Of a stretch of DNA of 57,681 bases, positions 22,782-31,046 are shown one piece after another. Below the pieces are notes generated by a model. The model searched no databases. It saw nothing but the letters and a program-made list of their open reading frames with translations, and was not told the DNA's origin. This DNA comes from a virus: IMG/VR virus record IMGVR_UViG_3300010403_000007, positions 1 to 57,681 of that record; one strand, 5' to 3'. Position numbers and translations under genes: made by a program. Positions within the stretch are counted from its first letter, which is position 1. The number at the start of each line of letters is the position of its first letter.

Positions 22782-23719
22782 GACTGGATGTGCTCCTTCA
22801 TGCCGTTGATGACCTTCTCGATGTCCCGGCGGATCTTCATCAGCCGGGCGTGGACCGGCGCGACCTGTTCCGAGGTCAGGCCGGGGTTCGGGGTGCCGAG
22901 CTGGGTGAGGCCGTCGGTCAGGCCCTCCAGTTGCGGCAGGATGCGATCCCAGCTGGCCCGCTGCTTCGCGGGGGAGGCCGGTTCCGTGGGCGGCGCCAGG
23001 CGAGCCCGGGTGCTGCCGTTCGGGCGTTTGACGATGAGCGAGTCGTAGCTGGCCCAGATGCTGCTCTTACCCTCGTCCAGAGCGATCATGGCGGCGGCGG
23101 CACGTTCACGCCGGTCCGCCGGGAGAGCGGCGTCGTTGATCATGCGGTGGATCATGTGCAGGCGCGACGCGGTCGCCTCGGCCATGCCGAACGGCTCACC
23201 GAGAACACCCATCAGGTACTCGGCGGCGGTGCCCTTGTTCTTGGAGCGGCCCGCTTTGCGCTGGCCGAGTTGAGTCTGCTTGCGCAGCTCGACTCCCCGG
23301 CGCCGCGCTTCGTTGCGGCGCACGGCGGCCGCCGGTGCGTCCAGCTCGATCAGGACGTCCCAGAGGCGGCACATCTCCGACGGGAGCAGCGGGACGGCCA
23401 GGTGCTCGTTGCCGTTGTCCGAGAGCAGGCGCTTGGCCGCATCCTCGATCGTGTCGACGGTCACAGCGGGGATCGTGGTCCTGTTGAGCGACACGCAAGC
23501 GCGAAGGCGCCGGTATCCGGAGACCAGGGTCCCGTCGGACCAGATCGTGATCGGGATCAGCAGGCCCTCTTTCTCGATGCTGTCGATCAGGTCGGCGCTG
23601 GCCGCGTAGTTGGAGTTGGAGTCGTTGCGGATCAGCGGGACGTTCACGTCCGCGACAGGAACAGGCTTCTCGGGTCCCACGGGCGCCTTCTCTCGCAGTA
23701 TGTCTTTCAGGGTTTTCAC
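22778..23719 (-). CDS. ParB-like DNA-binding protein
   Basis: 313 residues from GTG. It begins VKTLKDILREK. The ParB core is present: an N-domain with NYAASADLIDSIEKEGLLIPI and LVSGYRRLRAC (the GxRR box), then a helical HTH-like region (FGMAEATASRLHMIHRMI) and a C-terminal coiled coil. It is closer to true ParB than its downstream neighbour. It may bind a site in this genome; the 13-base motif is one candidate to test. Confidence 0.82.
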   Translation of the reverse strand: MKTLKDILREKAPVGPEKPVPVADVNVPLIRNDSNSNYAASADLIDSIEKEGLLIPITIWSDGTLVSGYRRLRACVSLNRTTIPAVTVDTIEDAAKRLLSDNGNEHLAVPLLPSEMCRLWDVLIELDAPAAAVRRNEARRRGVELRKQTQLGQRKAGRSKNKGTAAEYLMGVLGEPFGMAEATASRLHMIHRMINDAALPADRRERAAAAMIALDEGKSSIWASYDSLIVKRPNGSTRARLAPPTEPASPAKQRASWDRILPQLEGLTDGLTQLGTPNPGLTSEQVAPVHARLMKIRRDIEKVINGMKEHIQS

Positions 23720-24225
23720 GGAAGGATTTCCAGCTGGCGGGTGTCGCCGCTGGGGGTTTCGAACCAGGCGACGGGAGTGTCGGGCCGGTCGGACGGGTCG
23801 GGGGCGTCGGCGGGCGGCTGGGGGGTGACGCTCTCCAGGAAGGTGCGGTCGTCGGGGCCGATCAGCGGGGCGGGTGGCATCGGGACGTCGACGACGGCCG
23901 TGGCGTCGCTGCGCCACGCGGGTTCGGCTACCGGCATGGGGATGACGCGGGCCTTCTTCTCGTCGTCGGTGAGCGCGGCGGGGATGCCGAGCCGGTGGCG
24001 GATGCGGATGACCGCAGGCGGGGCGGAGATGGGCCGGTACGGCTCGCTGACGTCCGCGAGGCGGTGTCGGCCTCGCTTCAGGTCGGCGGGCGTCTTCTCG
24101 CCGGTCTGGGGCCAGATGAGGGGCGTCCAGCGGTTCCGGGTGGACCAGACGGCCAGGGTGATGACGAAGATGGCGAGGTCGGCCATCAGCAGAGCGGGGG
24201 CGTGCCGGGCGATCAGGTCGAGCAT
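23716..24225 (-). CDS. Membrane-anchored protein carrying a copied HTH segment
   Basis: 169 residues with one N-terminal membrane helix (PALLMADLAIFVITLAVW). The middle contains VIRIRHRLGIPAALT, encoded by the 48-base repeat shared with the HTH gene at 21156. The C-terminus is long, Pro/Asp-rich and probably disordered. The repeat looks transplanted by recombination. First gene of the leftward block after the divergent region. Confidence 0.6.
   Translation of the reverse strand: MLDLIARHAPALLMADLAIFVITLAVWSTRNRWTPLIWPQTGEKTPADLKRGRHRLADVSEPYRPISAPPAVIRIRHRLGIPAALTDDEKKARVIPMPVAEPAWRSDATAVVDVPMPPAPLIGPDDRTFLESVTPQPPADAPDPSDRPDTPVAWFETPSGDTRQLEILP
23967..24014. repeat. 48-base exact direct repeat, copy 2
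   Basis: Identical to 21218-21265, 2.75 kb away, and read in the same frame. Confidence 0.95.
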
Positions 24226-24386
24226 GGTGGGCCTTTCCGGGGTGGGTCGTGCTGACGCCCATCAGCTTGCGCTTCTTGGCCCGCTCTGTCAACTGCAACC
24301 TTACAGCAAGATCCGGCCCTGGCGCTCACCGGGGGGTGCACCTGTATGCTCATGGCTAACGTTCACCCGTTACCGAAGGACACACC
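24226..24386. promoter_or_regulatory. Divergent control region
   Basis: 160 bases between the leftward and rightward blocks. Rightward -10 TATGCT is at 24345-24350, with the start ATG at 24387 behind AAGGA. Leftward, a TTGACA lies at about 24284-24289. This is the natural site for the switch between the two arms. Confidence 0.55.
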
Positions 24387-24767
24387 ATGAGCAAGGTCAG
24401 CTACAAGACCCTGTGGCGGGAGGTCAGTGACGAGCGCGACCGCCTCGCAGCGGAAATCACCCGGCTGAAAGAGCGCATCGAGCACATCAACGGCCTGATC
24501 GCCGCAAGCCGCAACGACCTGGCCGAATCCCGGCCGCTCGTCGACCTCGCCGGGATCGCCCGGCACATGCGGGCCGCCCGCTACACCCCGCAGCAGTGGT
24601 CCCAGCGTGGCCTGCTGCCGCCCGTCGACTTCCCCGAGATCAAAGAGCCGCTCTGGTACGCGGCCACCGTCCGGGATCAGTTCGCCATCCCGACCGGCAG
24701 GCCCTGGTACGACCACCCGGAGGACGTGCCGGAGGATGCGCCCGAGGCACTGTCCCCTGTAGCCTGA
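24387..24767 (+). CDS. Coiled-coil plus winged-helix regulator (putative)
   Basis: 126 residues. Residues 10-40 form a coiled coil (DERDRLAAEITRLKERIEHI). Residues 50-105 read as a small MerR/excisionase-type winged helix (LAGIARHMRAARYTPQQWSQ, then RGLLPPVDFP and FAIPTGRPWY). The first gene of the rightward arm is a sensible place for a regulator. AAGGA ribosome site. Function is inferred from fold-like features only. Confidence 0.6.
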   Translation: MSKVSYKTLWREVSDERDRLAAEITRLKERIEHINGLIAASRNDLAESRPLVDLAGIARHMRAARYTPQQWSQRGLLPPVDFPEIKEPLWYAATVRDQFAIPTGRPWYDHPEDVPEDAPEALSPVA

Positions 24768-24782
24768 CAAGGCAAAGAAAAA

Positions 24783-24808
24783 ACGCCCCGGGCGGCAACC
24801 CGAGGCGT
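24783..24808 (+). terminator. Hairpin after the first rightward gene
   Basis: ACGCCCCGGG pairs with CCCGAGGCGT with one mismatch. A run of A precedes it. Confidence 0.55.
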
Positions 24809-24906
24809 CGAACCATGTTCATGCGTTCCGCAACGCACCCCGAAGTCTACCGACGGCATACAGCCGGGACAACTTCGCAGGGTGCCCTGTTCAAATGAGG
24901 CACCAA

Positions 24907-25182
24907 ATGAACGCTCGAATTCAGCGCATCGCAGCACCCGTCGGCTACGTGGGCATCGACAGGGAGCTTTTCTCCAGCCTCTCGCTGCAAGCAGGCGGGA
25001 TGGTGATGTGGTTTTTGACTCTCCCCAGTCAGGAGGAGGTCGCCATGGAGCGTCTTGTGGCTGCCGGGCCTGACGGCGAGAACGTCGTGCGCGAAATTGT
25101 CCAGGAGCTGATTGAGCAGGGATGCCTGCGTGAAGCAGTGGGCCAGGACGGTATCTCCACGTACGCCCTGATCACCAAATGA
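24907..25182 (+). CDS. Small winged-helix-like protein
   Basis: 91 residues starting MNARIQRIAAPVG, with GAGG six bases upstream (an in-frame ATG lies at 24895). Its shape (short helices, SQEEVAMERLVAAG, then IVQELIEQGCL and a terminal strand TYALI) suits a winged helix. The stop overlaps the next start (ATGA), so it is coupled to the replication initiator-like gene. Confidence 0.55.
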   Translation: MNARIQRIAAPVGYVGIDRELFSSLSLQAGGMVMWFLTLPSQEEVAMERLVAAGPDGENVVREIVQELIEQGCLREAVGQDGISTYALITK

Positions 25183-26042
25183 GCACGATCCGTCGCGGCC
25201 CCCTGCCGACTGACCACTTCACAATCATCTCCAACGCCTGGACGCGGGATGCCGCGCTGCCATGGGAGGCACGTGGCCTGCTGGCGTGGCTTGCTGGACA
25301 CACAGAGAGCCACAACATCACCGAGGAGACCATCGTCAACGCGGGACCTGCTGGCGTCCGCGCCGTCCGGTCGATGATCAAGTCCCTGGAAGATGCCGGA
25401 TATCTGCGGCGCGACCGCACGCCGATCCTGACCGGCGGATCGACCGTCGACTACGTCCTGACCGACCCCGGAGAGTGCCGCAACAGCACCCTCCCGAGGG
25501 TGCTGCAACAGCACCCTCGGGCTGACCAGGGAAAACAGGCCGAAAACGGGGAAGATCCGCAGGTCAGCCCGAAGGTGCCGCAACAGCACCCTCGTTCCTC
25601 ATCAGAAAACCAGAAGAAGAACAAAGAGACTTTGTCTCTTGGTCGCGCTCCGCGCTCCGCAACAGCGACACGTGTTCCAGACGACTTCATCCCGACGCAG
25701 CAGCTGCGGGACTGGTTCGCCGCCGAGAGGCTGCACACCGTCATCGACGCCCGGACCGAGCACGAGAAGTTCATGGACTACTGGCGGGCCGAACCCGGCG
25801 CCCGTGGCCGCAAACTGGACTGGCCCGCAACGTGGCGCCGCTGGATGCGCACCGCTGCCGAGCGGGCCTCCCGGTACGGCAACCGCCCCGTGTCCGCCCC
25901 GCCCGGCACGTCGGTGATGCCGTCGGCCGGTGCCCCGTACCGCCCCAGCACCACCGATCAGAAGATCGCCCAGACGCTTGAACTGGGACGCCGTTTGCAG
26001 ATGGAGGAGGACGCACGCAATGAATCTTCAGGAAGTCACTAA
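25179..26042 (+). CDS. Putative replication initiator (winged-helix, DnaD-like layout)
   Basis: 287 residues. The N-terminal winged helix covers about residues 15-95 (IISNAWTRDAALPWEARGLLAWL, TEETIVNAGPAGVRAVRSMI, LEDAGYLRRD). After it comes a Gln/Ser-rich linker containing three repeats of QQHPR, and then a C-terminal helical domain (DDFIPTQQLRDWF, KFMDYWRAEPGARGRKLDWPATWRRWM), the layout of actinophage primosome/replication proteins. The next gene is loader-like, which supports a role in starting replication. Confidence 0.7.
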   Translation: MSTIRRGPLPTDHFTIISNAWTRDAALPWEARGLLAWLAGHTESHNITEETIVNAGPAGVRAVRSMIKSLEDAGYLRRDRTPILTGGSTVDYVLTDPGECRNSTLPRVLQQHPRADQGKQAENGEDPQVSPKVPQQHPRSSSENQKKNKETLSLGRAPRSATATRVPDDFIPTQQLRDWFAAERLHTVIDARTEHEKFMDYWRAEPGARGRKLDWPATWRRWMRTAAERASRYGNRPVSAPPGTSVMPSAGAPYRPSTTDQKIAQTLELGRRLQMEEDARNESSGSH

Positions 26043-26709
26043 CGCGCTTGGCTTGGCCCAGGCATTTGACAACCGGACCGTCGGTGAGGGCAACGTCAGG
26101 GCCTGGCATGCCGTCCTGTCGAAGCTGGACGGGGCCGACGTGATGGAGGCCATCCGGCGCCACTACCGGACCGAGTCGGCGTGGATCATGCCCGCGCACG
26201 TCGTCCGCATCGTTGGCGAGATCGACCGGGAGCGGGCGAAGGCCGCCCGGCAGTGGGCGCCCGGCCAGTACGGGATCCCGAAGGACGAGGCGCTTCCGGA
26301 GATCGAGCGCGTCGTCCGCCTGACGGCCGACGACGTGTCGCCCGCTGTCCTGGATCTCCTGTCGCAGCTGCGGGCCGAGCTGCCGGACGTGGACCGGTCG
26401 AAGCTGTTCCCGCGTCAGGCGTACTGGGAGCAGCAGCAGCGGACGTTCGCTCGGCCGGACGCGGCGGCGAACCCGCTCTATCGGTTCACCGCGACCGCCG
26501 ACGCGAAGCGGATCCTGGACGAAGCGGAGCGGGACGAGACGATCAGGCTGGAGGGGCTGGAGACCGCTCTCGCTGAGTGCCGGACGAACGGGCCGCACGA
26601 CTCCGGAATCCACATCGTGACGTGCCCGGTGGCAGTTCATTGCCACTGCAAGGGTCTCGACCTTCCCCACGCTCCCGGTCTGCGCGGGTGCGTTCAGGGA
26701 CCGGCATGA
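26020..26709 (+). CDS. Putative replicative helicase loader
   Basis: 229 residues, overlapping the initiator-like gene by 23 bases. The N-terminal ~70 residues (MNLQEVTNALGLAQAF, then VRAWHAVLSKLDGADVMEAI and WIMPAHVVRIV) match helicase-loader N-domains in phages. The C-terminal part is charged and ends in a His/Cys-rich segment (CPVAVHCHCKG). There is no Walker ATPase. It would bring host DnaB to the phage origin. Confidence 0.6.
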   Translation: MNLQEVTNALGLAQAFDNRTVGEGNVRAWHAVLSKLDGADVMEAIRRHYRTESAWIMPAHVVRIVGEIDRERAKAARQWAPGQYGIPKDEALPEIERVVRLTADDVSPAVLDLLSQLRAELPDVDRSKLFPRQAYWEQQQRTFARPDAAANPLYRFTATADAKRILDEAERDETIRLEGLETALAECRTNGPHDSGIHIVTCPVAVHCHCKGLDLPHAPGLRGCVQGPA

Positions 26710-27134
26710 CCGCCATCGGGGAGAACGGGCGCCTCGCGCCCGGCGAAAGCTGGCAGCGGGCCATGGACCACGTCGCGCAGCAGTTCGCGCGAGGGGCCAA
26801 GCGCCGGTACCGGGTGGAGGCACGCCTCGTGGAGCCGGGCTGGTGGGCCTACAACGCGGTGAAGCTCCCGAAGGACCGGCCCGGCCTCGCAGCCACGGAA
26901 CCGCTGCCGATGACCCAGGAACGGCTCGATGATCTCGCCGCGCAGCTGCCCCGGTGCGCGGCGAGGGCCAAGGGGAGTCACGGCGGCGGGTCGAAGGTGG
27001 CGTATCCGCGCGAAAGGCTGGCGCGGCAGGCGGCCGATTTCCTTGGGCAGAGGGCCTACCCGTGCCCGTTGCCTGCCCCGGCGATCGGTGAGCACTGGCA
27101 TACGACGTCGGAGGGCGGGCGGCGGCGGGCTTGA
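26706..27134 (+). CDS. Hypothetical protein
   Basis: 142 residues, ATGA-coupled to the loader-like gene. It has a Trp-containing beta region (RVEARLVEPGWWAYNAVKLP) and a basic centre. No family recognised. A promoter for the next gene begins at its 3' end. Confidence 0.5.
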   Translation: MTAIGENGRLAPGESWQRAMDHVAQQFARGAKRRYRVEARLVEPGWWAYNAVKLPKDRPGLAATEPLPMTQERLDDLAAQLPRCAARAKGSHGGGSKVAYPRERLARQAADFLGQRAYPCPLPAPAIGEHWHTTSEGGRRRA

Positions 27135-27137
27135 TCG

Positions 27138-27177
27138 TTGCGCGGCGGCACGATTGGTGTATGCTGGGAGCTGACAG
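27138..27177 (+). promoter_or_regulatory. Rightward promoter before ERF gene
   Basis: -35 TTGCGC (27138-27143), 16 bases, -10 TATGCT (27160-27165), seven bases, GACAG (27173-27177). GGAGG follows, eight bases before the start at 27198. Confidence 0.7.
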
Positions 27178-27197
27178 TCAATCACGGAGGTACAGAT

Positions 27198-28184
27198 ATG
27201 ACCGAGCACCCCACCCTTGCCGCCGCGCTCGCCGCGATGCAGGCCCAGCTGCCGAGGATCCGAAAGACCGAGACCGCGAAGGTCACCGGCGACGCGAAGA
27301 ACGGTGGCAAGGTCAGCTACTCGTACGGGTACGCCGGGCTGGACGAGGTCGTCGAGACCGTTCTCCCGGCACTCGGTGAGCACGGCCTGTCCGTCACCGC
27401 GAAGACCGCCATCAGCGAGATCGCCGGGTTCGTGCTGGAGGTCAAGTTGATGCACACGTCCGGCGAGAGCGAGATGGGCGTGTGGATGCTGCCGGACCCC
27501 CGCCGGGCCGGTGCGCAAGAGATCGGTTCGGCCATGACTTACGGCCGCCGGTACCTGACCCTGTCGCTCACCGGGACGTTCCCGGGCGGCGAGGACGACG
27601 ACGGCGCGAAGGCACAGGCCAGTCACGTGCGAGGCGGCATCAGCCCGGAGGAGTTCGAGAACCTCCCCCGCGAGCGGCCCCAGCGCCAGCAGCAGCAGAA
27701 CGCGCCGACCAGCCCCGCCGCGCCGCCCGCGAAGAAGGTGTGGACCGACGACGAGGTGCTGGAGCAGCACGCCAAGCTCGACTCGCTGGAGCTGGACAAG
27801 GCCGGATCCCTGTACGACTGGATGGCCTCCCGCGACCTGCACGTCCGCAAGGTCGGCACCCTGACCGAAGAGGGCGTGGAGCCGGTCAACGCGACCACGC
27901 GCCTCGCGATCCGGCTCGCAACCATCGCGCTCGCCGAGGACACCAGCATCGAAAACCTGTCCTGGATCCGCGAGTTCGCCGACGGCCGGGGCCTGCTGAA
28001 GACGCAGGTGTCCCCGAAGTCGAACCTCGACCAGTGGCTGGCCGAGCAGCGGAAGATCCGCACCGACGTGGAGCTGGCCAAGTCGGAGACGGCACAGGCC
28101 ATGCGGTCGGCGGCGGCCGATAGCTGGGACGACGACAAGCACCCGCAGCCGACGCCCGAGCAGGACGGATCCGATCCGTCGTGA
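27198..28184 (+). CDS. erf: ERF-family single-strand annealing recombinase
   Basis: 328 residues. The ERF core is the N-terminal ~150 residues: AAMQAQLPRIRKTETAKV, YSYGYAGLDEVVETVLPALGEHGL and a Tyr/Arg-rich GSAMTYGRRYLTLSLTG block. The rest is a Gln-rich linker and a helical C-domain with an acidic tail typical of SSB-interacting proteins. It anneals complementary strands in phage recombination and can help circularise or repair the genome. It has its own promoter and GGAGG site and starts a seven-gene coupled operon. Confidence 0.9.
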   Translation: MTEHPTLAAALAAMQAQLPRIRKTETAKVTGDAKNGGKVSYSYGYAGLDEVVETVLPALGEHGLSVTAKTAISEIAGFVLEVKLMHTSGESEMGVWMLPDPRRAGAQEIGSAMTYGRRYLTLSLTGTFPGGEDDDGAKAQASHVRGGISPEEFENLPRERPQRQQQQNAPTSPAAPPAKKVWTDDEVLEQHAKLDSLELDKAGSLYDWMASRDLHVRKVGTLTEEGVEPVNATTRLAIRLATIALAEDTSIENLSWIREFADGRGLLKTQVSPKSNLDQWLAEQRKIRTDVELAKSETAQAMRSAAADSWDDDKHPQPTPEQDGSDPS

Positions 28185-28414
28185 AGATCATCAAGGATAA
28201 GGACCTGAAGGACGTGATCGGGCTGTACGTCAGCAGCGGTCTCACCCTGATCAGGGACAAGAACCATCAGGTGTGGCGATGCCCGTGCGGCCACACACAG
28301 GTCGTCCTCAGGTGCTCCCCGTCCGGGGGGCGAGGCGACAAGAACGCCAAGGCACAGCTGAAGCGCACCCTGCGGGAGTGCGCCGAACGCAAGCAGGAGG
28401 AGAAGGCGGCATGA
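28181..28414 (+). CDS. Small Cys-containing hypothetical protein
   Basis: 77 residues from GTG overlapping the ERF stop. It has WRCPCGHT near the middle and two further cysteines and could bind metal. Basic Lys-rich C-terminus. No family recognised with confidence. Confidence 0.5.
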   Translation: MKIIKDKDLKDVIGLYVSSGLTLIRDKNHQVWRCPCGHTQVVLRCSPSGGRGDKNAKAQLKRTLRECAERKQEEKAA

Positions 28415-28998
28415 CTGAACAGACGACGGGCGGCGCCATCACCGGCGCCGCCCCGGCGGCCGGGATGACGAACGCGGAGAAGCTCGTCGCTCTCCAGACG
28501 TACAACAAGGCGCTCAAGCCGATGGAGGAGCACCTCCGGGCCGCCACCCTCACCGACATGCAGGACGCCCGCGCGGAACGGGTCGGCGCGTACCTGCCCG
28601 GGGGCGAGAAGATCGGCACGGTCGGCGTCAACGCCGGGCGCAAAACCGCCCGGGTCACCGACGCCCGCGCCGCCCTCCTGTGGGCGATGAACAAGTACCC
28701 GGACGAGATCACTCGCATCGTCAACCCGGCGTTCCTGAAGGCGCTCACGGACTATGCCGCCCTGTTCGCCGAGGCCGGGGAGCCGGGTGTCGACCCGAAG
28801 GACGGCGAGTTGCTGGACTTCATCCAGGTGCAGCAGGGCGCCCCGTACGTGACGGTGACGACGACCAAGGAAGGCGTCGCGCACATGACCAAGCTCGCGC
28901 ACGGCTTCGCCGGGATGCTGGAGACCCCGGCCAAGCGGACCCCCGCGTACGACTCCGACTTCGCGGACCGGCTGGAGAACGGGGCGTACGGGCAGTGA
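28411..28998 (+). CDS. Hypothetical protein linked to ERF
   Basis: 195 residues, ATGA-coupled. Sequence is regular and globular (NAEKLVALQTYNKALKPM, VGVNAGRKTARVTDARAALL). The gene sits directly in the recombination operon, so a helper role such as nuclease or SSB-like protein is possible, but no motif shows it. Confidence 0.55.
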   Translation: MTEQTTGGAITGAAPAAGMTNAEKLVALQTYNKALKPMEEHLRAATLTDMQDARAERVGAYLPGGEKIGTVGVNAGRKTARVTDARAALLWAMNKYPDEITRIVNPAFLKALTDYAALFAEAGEPGVDPKDGELLDFIQVQQGAPYVTVTTTKEGVAHMTKLAHGFAGMLETPAKRTPAYDSDFADRLENGAYGQ

Positions 28999-29453
28999 GG
29001 CAGCAGCAGTCCGAGGTCGTCGTGAAGGTCATCGCCGAGATGTCCGACGAGCTGCGGGTGGTCTTGGAGGACATCCGGGCACGCCTGATCAAGACTGCCG
29101 GATCGCCCACGCTCCAGCCCGTGCCGCTCTGGCGGGGGCCGATCCGCGAGGACAGGCCCGCGCGGCCCGCTGAGGCGGCCGTGAAGGCGTCCATGCCGGA
29201 AGCCGTAGCACTGGGGCAGCGTCAGGCCCTCGCGGCGTTCCTGGGCGTCCTGGATGGCCACATCGAGGGCACCTGGGACAACCACGTGGCGTTGGACCAC
29301 CGCAACGAGGGGCGCGGCGAGGAGTGCTGGACCCGCTTCCACCCGGCCGACATCCGGAACATGGTCAACGACGCCGCCCGCGCAGTCGGCATCCCCGAAT
29401 TCGTGAAACCCAAATGGCCGCGTGAGGACAACCCGGGCGGGATTCCCGAATGA
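28995..29453 (+). CDS. Hypothetical protein
   Basis: 152 residues from GTG overlapping the previous stop. Helical, with a Trp/His-containing C-terminal part (HIEGTWDNHVALDHRNEGRGE). I recognise no family. Confidence 0.5.
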   Translation: MRQQQSEVVVKVIAEMSDELRVVLEDIRARLIKTAGSPTLQPVPLWRGPIREDRPARPAEAAVKASMPEAVALGQRQALAAFLGVLDGHIEGTWDNHVALDHRNEGRGEECWTRFHPADIRNMVNDAARAVGIPEFVKPKWPREDNPGGIPE

Positions 29454-29752
29454 AGCCGCAGCGCAAGATCCTTCGCTGGGATGAGCCGCCGAACACGTAC
29501 GTGCCCGTCGCCCGCAAGCAGGCCGGATCGCAGTGGGACGCGGTCGCGGCCACCCTGCGGGCCGAACCCGGACGGTCGGCCGTCATCTACGAAGGATCCC
29601 GGTCGGCGGCCACCGGCATCGCGTCGGTCGTCAACGACGGCCGGACCAAATGCTTCACCCCCGCCGGGTCGTTCCGTGCAACCCTGCGGACCGTGCCCGG
29701 AACCAAGACCGTAGAGGTCTACGCGAAACACGTTGGAGGAGAAGAAACATGA
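29450..29752 (+). CDS. Hypothetical protein
   Basis: 100 residues, ATGA overlaps on both sides. Alternating beta-like pattern (GKTxx, RSAVIYEGSRS, SFRATLRTVPG). It lies directly before the Ltp lipoprotein gene. No known domain. Confidence 0.5.
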   Translation: MKPQRKILRWDEPPNTYVPVARKQAGSQWDAVAATLRAEPGRSAVIYEGSRSAATGIASVVNDGRTKCFTPAGSFRATLRTVPGTKTVEVYAKHVGGEET

Positions 29753-30225
29753 ACAAGACTCGCGCCGCCGCGACCATCGCCACCCTGGCCGCATCCATCG
29801 GTCTCGCCGGGGCCATCGCCTGTGGCAGCGGCGGCGGCGACACCGGCGTTCCGTACGCCACCAGCAGCACGACCCAGCCCGCCGCCTCGGCGTCGGCCGC
29901 CCCGGCCGCCAAGAAGGCCACCACGAAGCCGGTCAGCGTGGAGCAGGCCAACGCGGCCAAGTCCGCCGAAAGCTACCTCAGCGGCAACTCGTCGTTCTCC
30001 CGCAAGGGCCTCATCGGGCAGCTGAAGTACGAAGGGTTCTCGGTCAAGGCCGCCACGGCCGCCGTCGACTCGCTGCACGTCGACTGGAACGAGCAGGCCG
30101 CGCTCTCCGCGCAGAGCTACCTGGACATGGGCGGCTTCTCCCGCAAGTCGCTCATCGGGCAGCTGAAGTACGAGGGCTTCACCCAGTCGCAGGCGGAATA
30201 CGGGGTCAAGAAAGCCGGGCTGTGA
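29749..30225 (+). CDS. ltp: Ltp-type superinfection-exclusion lipoprotein
   Basis: 158 residues. The N-terminus is a lipoprotein signal (MNKTRAAATIATLAASIGL) ending in a lipobox-like AIAC at residue 25. The rest holds two copies of the Ltp repeat: SAESYL-x5-FSRKGLIGQLKYEGFS, then VDWNEQAALSAQSYLDMG-FSRKSLIGQLKYEGFT. The well-studied member, Ltp of Streptococcus phage TP-J34, sits outside the membrane and blocks entry of other phages by acting on their tape measure. It would keep competing phages out of the host cell. Coupled to the genes on both sides. Confidence 0.85.
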   Translation: MNKTRAAATIATLAASIGLAGAIACGSGGGDTGVPYATSSTTQPAASASAAPAAKKATTKPVSVEQANAAKSAESYLSGNSSFSRKGLIGQLKYEGFSVKAATAAVDSLHVDWNEQAALSAQSYLDMGGFSRKSLIGQLKYEGFTQSQAEYGVKKAGL

Positions 30226-30479
30226 TCGCCCGGTCGCGGCGGCACCGGTTCGGTCGGCGGCGCGTCGGCGTGGTGCTTCGGCCCCGCCGGACCGCCGTCG
30301 ACCGGACCGGCCCGGTCCACGTCACGCTGACCCTGTCGTACGGCATCCGGCCCATGCCGCAATCGTTTTTGATCATGCCCGGGGATAGTCAGCTCGCGCT
30401 CATCCCCGCCGTCCACGAGACCGCCAACGGCCGTGAGGTCGTATCCGTTCCCGTCGTCATCAACGTCCGCGTAGCCTGA
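30222..30479 (+). CDS. Small hypothetical protein
   Basis: 85 residues from GTG overlapping the lipoprotein stop. Arg-rich start, then a beta-like C-terminal half. The 13-base motif at 30365 lies inside it and would place an ATG for a 34-residue internal product. No family recognised. Confidence 0.45.
   Translation: MIARSRRHRFGRRRVGVVLRPRRTAVDRTGPVHVTLTLSYGIRPMPQSFLIMPGDSQLALIPAVHETANGREVVSVPVVINVRVA
30365..30377 (+). repeat. Dispersed 13-base motif in sense orientation GTTTTTGATCATG
   Basis: Here the gene is rightward, so the motif is read in the opposite sense relative to transcription from most copies. Confidence 0.85.
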
Positions 30480-30483
30480 TCGC

Positions 30484-30768
30484 ATGAAGCTCGCCGCCCT
30501 CGCCGCCGACCTCGGGTACGCCCTGCGGGCCGCCGTCACACCGAAAGGCGCGGCAGGGGCCGGGAAGCTGGACGCGTACTGGACCGAAGGCGAAGGCGCC
30601 GCAAAGATCCGGTGGGCCGAACCGTGCGCGTTCTGCCGCTGCAAGACGCACCTCGGGAAGTACATCCACGGCAACAGGCTGGACGGGCACTGCGCGAACC
30701 TGGAGAAACGGGCCACCGGCCACTGGCCGAACCCGGAACACTCCCGCACGAAGCACTGCCCCTGCTGA
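30484..30768 (+). CDS. Small Cys/His-rich protein
   Basis: 94 residues beginning MKLAALAADLGYALR, with CAFCRCK and a C-terminal HCPC. At least six cysteines and several His suggest a zinc-bound fold. It is last before a strong terminator. Confidence 0.5.
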   Translation: MKLAALAADLGYALRAAVTPKGAAGAGKLDAYWTEGEGAAKIRWAEPCAFCRCKTHLGKYIHGNRLDGHCANLEKRATGHWPNPEHSRTKHCPC

Positions 30769-30778
30769 GATGAAAACG

Positions 30779-30813
30779 AGCCCCGCCGGGCTGACACACC
30801 CGGCGGGGCTTTT
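30779..30813 (+). terminator. Intrinsic terminator of the rightward operon
   Basis: Perfect 12-bp inverted repeat (30779-30790 with 30799-30810) followed by TTT. Confidence 0.9.
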
Positions 30814-30828
30814 CCTTGCCCGGCGGTG

Positions 30829-30846
30829 TATGCTGTGAGCAGACAG
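30829..30846 (+). promoter_or_regulatory. Rightward promoter, TATGCT-N7-GACAG class
   Basis: -10 TATGCT (30829-30834), seven bases, GACAG (30842-30846), then GGGAGGA and the start at 30858. Confidence 0.65.
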
Positions 30847-30857
30847 AGGGAGGAAAC

Positions 30858-31046
30858 GTGACCTACACGACCCAGGGCCTGATGAGCCCCGCCGACATGG
30901 CCGACCACCACGCCCTGCACGACACCGGCATCTATCCCAGCTGCCCCGGCCACTACGAAGAACCGGGCCCGCTGGCCTACTGCTCGGTGGCCGACGACTG
31001 CCCCGGCGACGATGAGCCCGACAGCTACGACGTGGAGGTCGCGTGA
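30858..31046 (+). CDS. Small acidic protein
   Basis: 62 residues from GTG, starting VTYTTQGLMSPAD, with three Cys and many Asp/Glu (ADDCPGDDEPD). It is first in the HNH operon and its stop overlaps the HNH start. No known domain. Confidence 0.5.
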   Translation: MTYTTQGLMSPADMADHHALHDTGIYPSCPGHYEEPGPLAYCSVADDCPGDDEPDSYDVEVA

